Assembly: GCA_963674835.2 (NCBI GenBank)
Contig: CAXXKC010000003.1
Location: 682,001-746,000 of the forward strand
DNA: 64,000 bases
Origin: G963674835 sp963674835
Lineage (GTDB): Bacteria; Planctomycetota; Planctomycetia; Pirellulales; Thermoguttaceae
Direction of reading: 5' to 3'
Positions 61,033-64,000 of this stretch are shown piece by piece. A program made the translations under genes and the position numbers. Under the pieces are notes generated by a model that saw only the letters and a list, made by a program, of their open reading frames with translations, was not told the origin of the DNA and ran no database searches. Within the stretch, counting starts at the first letter, position 1; every line of letters begins with the position of its first letter.

Positions 61033-62076
61033 GTGGACGACCGCAAGCCAATCATCGCGATCACGATGGGAGATCCCGCCGGCATCGGGCCGGAAATCAT
61101 CGCCGGTGCGTGGAAAAGCGGCCAATTGCTCCACTGGGCCCGGCCCGTCGTCCTCGGCCACCCCGAAATCCTCCGCCGCGCTGTCAAGCTTGTCGATTGC
61201 CAGGCCGAAGTCCTCGAAGTCGATTCGCCCTCTGCCGCAGTCCCCGCCGCCGACACGATCCCGTGCCTCAAGTGCAACTCCGACGACGCGCTCCAAGCCC
61301 CACCCGGCGCCATCGACGCCCGGGCTGGCCAGGCCGCGTACGATGCCGTCGTTCGCGCCGCCCGTCTGGCGCTGGCTGGCCAATGCGACGCAATCGTCAC
61401 CGCCCCTTTGCACAAAGAGGCTCTTCACCTCGCCGGACATCTCTATCCCGGCCACACCGAGCTCCTCGCCGAGCTGTGCGGCGTCGACGATTTCGCCATG
61501 ATGCTCTACCTGGGCCCCGATCGCCCGTCGCCCGACTCGGCCGGCTTGGCCGTGGTGCATGTCACCCTGCACACCGCGCTGCGAAACGTCTTCACCGAGC
61601 TCACCGAAGATGGCGTCCTGGCCAAGGCACGATTGGCCGATCGATTCATGGGCCGAATGAAAGGCCAGCGTCCCAGAATCGGCGTCTGCTCATTGAATCC
61701 CCACGGCGGCGAAGGCGGCCTGTTCGGCGACGAAGAACAAACCATCATTCGGCCCGCCGTCCAGCGCGGACTGGCCGAGGGCCTCCTGCTCGAGGGTCCA
61801 TTGCCGACCGACACACTCATGGTCAAAGCGCGCGACGGCCAATTCGACGCCGTCGTGGCCATGTACCACGATCAGGGACACATCGCACTGAAGCTTCTCG
61901 GCATGCACCGCGCCGTCAACGTCACCCTCGGCCTGCCCATCATTCGCACGAGCGTCGCCCACGGCACTGCCTTCGACGTCGCTTGGCAAGGCCGCGCCGA
62001 TGTCGGCAGCATGCTCGAAGCCACGCGAGTCGCCAGCCGCCTGGCCGAGATCAAGCCACGCGGCGAGCTAAGCTAG
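61033..62076 (+). CDS. pdxA: 4-hydroxythreonine-4-phosphate dehydrogenase
   Basis: This 347-residue enzyme acts in vitamin B6 synthesis (DXP-dependent route). The N-terminal segment ITMGDPAGIGPEI, the metal-binding His region APLHKEALHLAGHLYPGHTE and the NPHGGEGGLFGDEE and YHDQGHIALK segments match the family. The start is the GTG at 61033 because GGAGG lies 7 bases upstream; the ATG at 60997 would add 12 residues. It is divergent from dtd and convergent with the LolA-like gene, with two inverted GGGCA-type repeats in between. Confidence 0.95.
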   Translation: MDDRKPIIAITMGDPAGIGPEIIAGAWKSGQLLHWARPVVLGHPEILRRAVKLVDCQAEVLEVDSPSAAVPAADTIPCLKCNSDDALQAPPGAIDARAGQAAYDAVVRAARLALAGQCDAIVTAPLHKEALHLAGHLYPGHTELLAELCGVDDFAMMLYLGPDRPSPDSAGLAVVHVTLHTALRNVFTELTEDGVLAKARLADRFMGRMKGQRPRIGVCSLNPHGGEGGLFGDEEQTIIRPAVQRGLAEGLLLEGPLPTDTLMVKARDGQFDAVVAMYHDQGHIALKLLGMHRAVNVTLGLPIIRTSVAHGTAFDVAWQGRADVGSMLEATRVASRLAEIKPRGELS

Positions 62077-62081
62077 GGGCG

Positions 62082-62098
62082 CCCCCCTGCCCTGCCCC
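62082..62098 (-). repeat. GGGCA-type repeat, inverted copy 1
   Basis: Read on the minus strand, this is GGGGCAGGGCAGGGGGG, just after the pdxA stop. Confidence 0.85.
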
Positions 62099-62117
62099 AG
62101 ATCGTCGCTGCATTTGG

Positions 62118-62133
62118 CCCCCTGCCCTGCCCC
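62118..62133 (-). repeat. GGGCA-type repeat, inverted copy 2
   Basis: Read on the minus strand, this is GGGGCAGGGCAGGGGG. Two near-identical copies 36 bases apart fill the gap between pdxA and the LolA-like gene. Confidence 0.85.
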
Positions 62134-62156
62134 GTCGCGTGCCCCGTTCGCCCCGA

Positions 62157-63095
62157 CTACTTTTCCAGCTTCAGACTGCGCAGATACTCCTCGGTCTCGT
62201 CCTTCACGTCGAGGTTGCCCGGGTTGTACTCGAAGCTGGCCGGATCGACCGGGTTCCAGTTCACGTGGATCAACTCCACCGTGTGGATGACCTGCCGCTG
62301 CCCACTCCCCTGCCCTTTTCCGGCCGCCGGACGTATCCGAAAGTAATCCATCCGGTACGCAAACAGATCGTCGCGTCCCAGGTACAAATCAACGCCGTGC
62401 GGCACGGGCTCCGGAAGCTGGCTCGAGTCGGCCGGCTGGCCGGCGAGGATTTGCTGCCTCTGCTCCGGCAACATTTCCGCCAAACGCCGGGCATTCCACC
62501 GCCCGGTCAGTTTCCACACGGCCAACTGATCGGCCGTTCGCCCGTTCTCGATGACCATCCCCGCCAATTGGCTCGCTTCCACCGTCCCAAAGTCGAAGTT
62601 GGCGTCAAACTCGCGAAGCAGCCTCCCCAAACCACCAATCCCAGGCCAATCCTTCACCACCCCCATCCGATCCATCCGTCCCGCATCCTCCAAAGCCCGC
62701 AGAACACGCCACACATCAACACGGGTCAGCGTTCCCTCGTCGCGCATCCACTCGTACTTCCAGAGAAACTGCCCATCGCACAGCAGCCGCAAACTGCTGA
62801 ACTGATCGCCGAGCTGGATTCGCGATTCCAGCCGAAACCGCAGCACCCCGCCGGCGCGATGCTCCAAGTATGTCCCGGCCCCCACCATTTGCTTGCCAAA
62901 CAGGTCCACCGTCTGCCGCAGCCGCGCCGAAACCGACGTGCGACTCTCCTGCACCTGGATCGCCTGCTCCAGAAGCGCTTTCGCGTCCGGCCGCGGCGAC
63001 GCCGTGGGCGCAGCCTGCGGTCCACTGGCCGCCAGCGCCGCAGCACCGACTCCTACGATCGTAACCAGAGTGACGATAGGGAACCCTTTGCACAT
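62157..63095 (-). CDS. Secreted LolA-like protein
   Basis: A 312-residue exported protein with a signal peptide (VTIVGVGAAALAASG). The body has the look of the outer-membrane lipoprotein carrier fold: an N-terminal helix with QVQESRTSVSARLRQTV, then beta strands such as VLRFRLESRI and LRLLCDGQFLWKYEW. Planctomycetes often have several such proteins. It may carry lipids or lipoproteins or be a structural relative. No strong operon partner is present; the upstream 300 bases lead to the next gene in the other direction. Confidence 0.7.
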   Translation of the reverse strand: MCKGFPIVTLVTIVGVGAAALAASGPQAAPTASPRPDAKALLEQAIQVQESRTSVSARLRQTVDLFGKQMVGAGTYLEHRAGGVLRFRLESRIQLGDQFSSLRLLCDGQFLWKYEWMRDEGTLTRVDVWRVLRALEDAGRMDRMGVVKDWPGIGGLGRLLREFDANFDFGTVEASQLAGMVIENGRTADQLAVWKLTGRWNARRLAEMLPEQRQQILAGQPADSSQLPEPVPHGVDLYLGRDDLFAYRMDYFRIRPAAGKGQGSGQRQVIHTVELIHVNWNPVDPASFEYNPGNLDVKDETEEYLRSLKLEK

Positions 63096-63401
63096 TTTGG
63101 GGGTTCTGACGGATTTGCCAAAGAAACCTGTTGTAACAGACCGACCATTACACCTCAGCGGGAACTCCTGCGCGAGCAGGTTTGGACGAGCACCGGCCCC
63201 TTCGGCGCCCTAACGCGCCGCGGCGTCGCCCATGCTCCCCAAGCCTGTGATTGTAGGGCGGTTCCCAGGTGAAATCCACGTCAATCCTCTGGGCAGCCAG
63301 AGTTTACGTTCGACCGCGTTGGCAAACCAACAATCGCTGTTGCGGCGTCGGAACCCATCCCTTTTCCGATCCGCACGCGGTGTACAGGGGGGGAACACCT
63401 G

Positions 63402-64000
63402 ATGAAAAACGGAATCGCTCTTTTGGTCCTTGTCGCAGTGGCTCTGGCCGGCTGTACCGGGCCGATCCGACAGATGAACAATTTGCCTCCGGCGGAGCAA
63501 ATCATGCATCCCGGTCCCGGGGTCGATGGCCCTGGTCCCGGTGTGATGATGTATCAGCCGCCGATGATGGCGCCCATGCAGACCTCGCAGGTGGCGTTCG
63601 TTGGCCCCGAGGGAATGTCCATCACCTGGGACATCGGGGCGCCCGGTCAGTTCGATTCCGAGCCGCTGATCGCGCCCGGCCGCTACAACTTCCCGCAAGG
63701 GGCCATCTATCGCCTCAAGCTGACGAACGTTCCGGGACGTCCCGGCGTCGAACTCTATCCCACGCTCGAAATTGGCCCCGCCATACCGCGCACGACGGCC
63801 TTCCTCGCACACAACGCCATTCCCATCGCCTTCACCGAAGAAGATTTCGACCAGGTGCTCAGCGGCAACTTCGTCACCAAGGTCATCTACCTGCCCGATC
63901 CCGAGTTCCAGGAACTGGCCTTGGCCGGTGTCGAAACCCTGGTTAGCACTCGCCTCGATCCGGGCGTCGACCCCATCGTCGAGGCCGACCGCCAGGGCGC
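63402..64000 (+). CDS. Lipoprotein, partial (cut by window end)
   Basis: The reading frame is open from the ATG at 63402 to the window end (199 complete codons). A signal with lipobox LAGC lies at residues 15-18, followed by Met/Pro/Gly-rich segments and a beta-rich domain with MSITWDIGAPGQFDSEPLIAPGRYNFPQGAIYRLKLTNVPGRPG (its first part is about residues 72-115). It resembles planctomycete lipoproteins of unknown function. GGGGGGAA lies 11 bases upstream of the ATG. Confidence 0.8.
   Translation, partial: MKNGIALLVLVAVALAGCTGPIRQMNNLPPAEQIMHPGPGVDGPGPGVMMYQPPMMAPMQTSQVAFVGPEGMSITWDIGAPGQFDSEPLIAPGRYNFPQGAIYRLKLTNVPGRPGVELYPTLEIGPAIPRTTAFLAHNAIPIAFTEEDFDQVLSGNFVTKVIYLPDPEFQELALAGVETLVSTRLDPGVDPIVEADRQG

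Overview
The window reads as a high-G+C planctomycete chromosome segment, probably Pirellulales-like; the exact genus cannot be fixed from sequence alone. Signs are a TIGR03000-type Gly/Trp/Cys-rich secreted protein, a long MoxR/DUF58/BatA/VWA/DUF4175-type operon ending in a secreted prenyltransferase-repeat protein, NPCBM, Gfo/Idh/MocA and GH29-like proteins with Tat signals, a XylR-type AraC regulator and many TTG/GTG starts. No rRNA, tRNA, CRISPR array, prophage or complete insertion sequence was recognised. One gene is cut by the right edge (63402-64000).

Layout. (1) 65-10258, plus strand: a respiratory cluster with a Rieske protein, a b6-type cytochrome b, a subunit-IV-like protein with extra membrane helices, a 1191-residue octaheme cytochrome c with an embedded PDZ domain, a Tat-exported cupredoxin-like protein, a diheme cytochrome c lipoprotein and heme A/O synthases (ctaA, ctaB). 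It looks like a cytochrome bc complex whose c1/f role is taken by multiheme cytochromes. (2) 10367-26462, plus strand: a PQQ-type beta-propeller gene, then MoxR ATPase, DUF58, BatA-like and VWA proteins, a DUF4175-like coiled-coil protein, a Gln-rich secreted protein, a prenyltransferase-repeat protein and an NPCBM protein. A small S23-type four-helix-bundle gene interrupts it. (3) 26650-35320: a secreted TIM-barrel protein, CoA-binding protein, apgM, pgi, an MBL-fold hydrolase, a sialidase-like protein and an HpcH/HpaI aldolase. (4) 35405-43554: ABC ATPase, large membrane protein, MazG, TIGR03960 radical SAM protein, a secreted protein-isoaspartate methyltransferase and a RodA/FtsW protein. 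(5) 43899-50428: TIGR03000 protein, asd, truA, glycosyltransferase, Ser/Thr kinase, accA. (6) 50656-64000: GH29-like protein, CvpA, DUF457-type membrane protein, a sugar-related cluster with a XylR regulator, dtd, pdxA, a LolA-like protein and a truncated lipoprotein.

The most unusual layer is not a gene. At least four families of short repeats are scattered through the window: GGGCA pentamer tracts, heptamer tracts of ACTACCC/ACTACTC that fill the gap between a stop codon and the next ATG at three operon junctions, a GCACAGCCG hairpin, and REP-like palindromic pieces. Several lie inside genes in frame, where they encode Gly/Gln/Ala- or Pro-rich linkers and tails (octaheme cytochrome, DUF4175-like protein, TruA).
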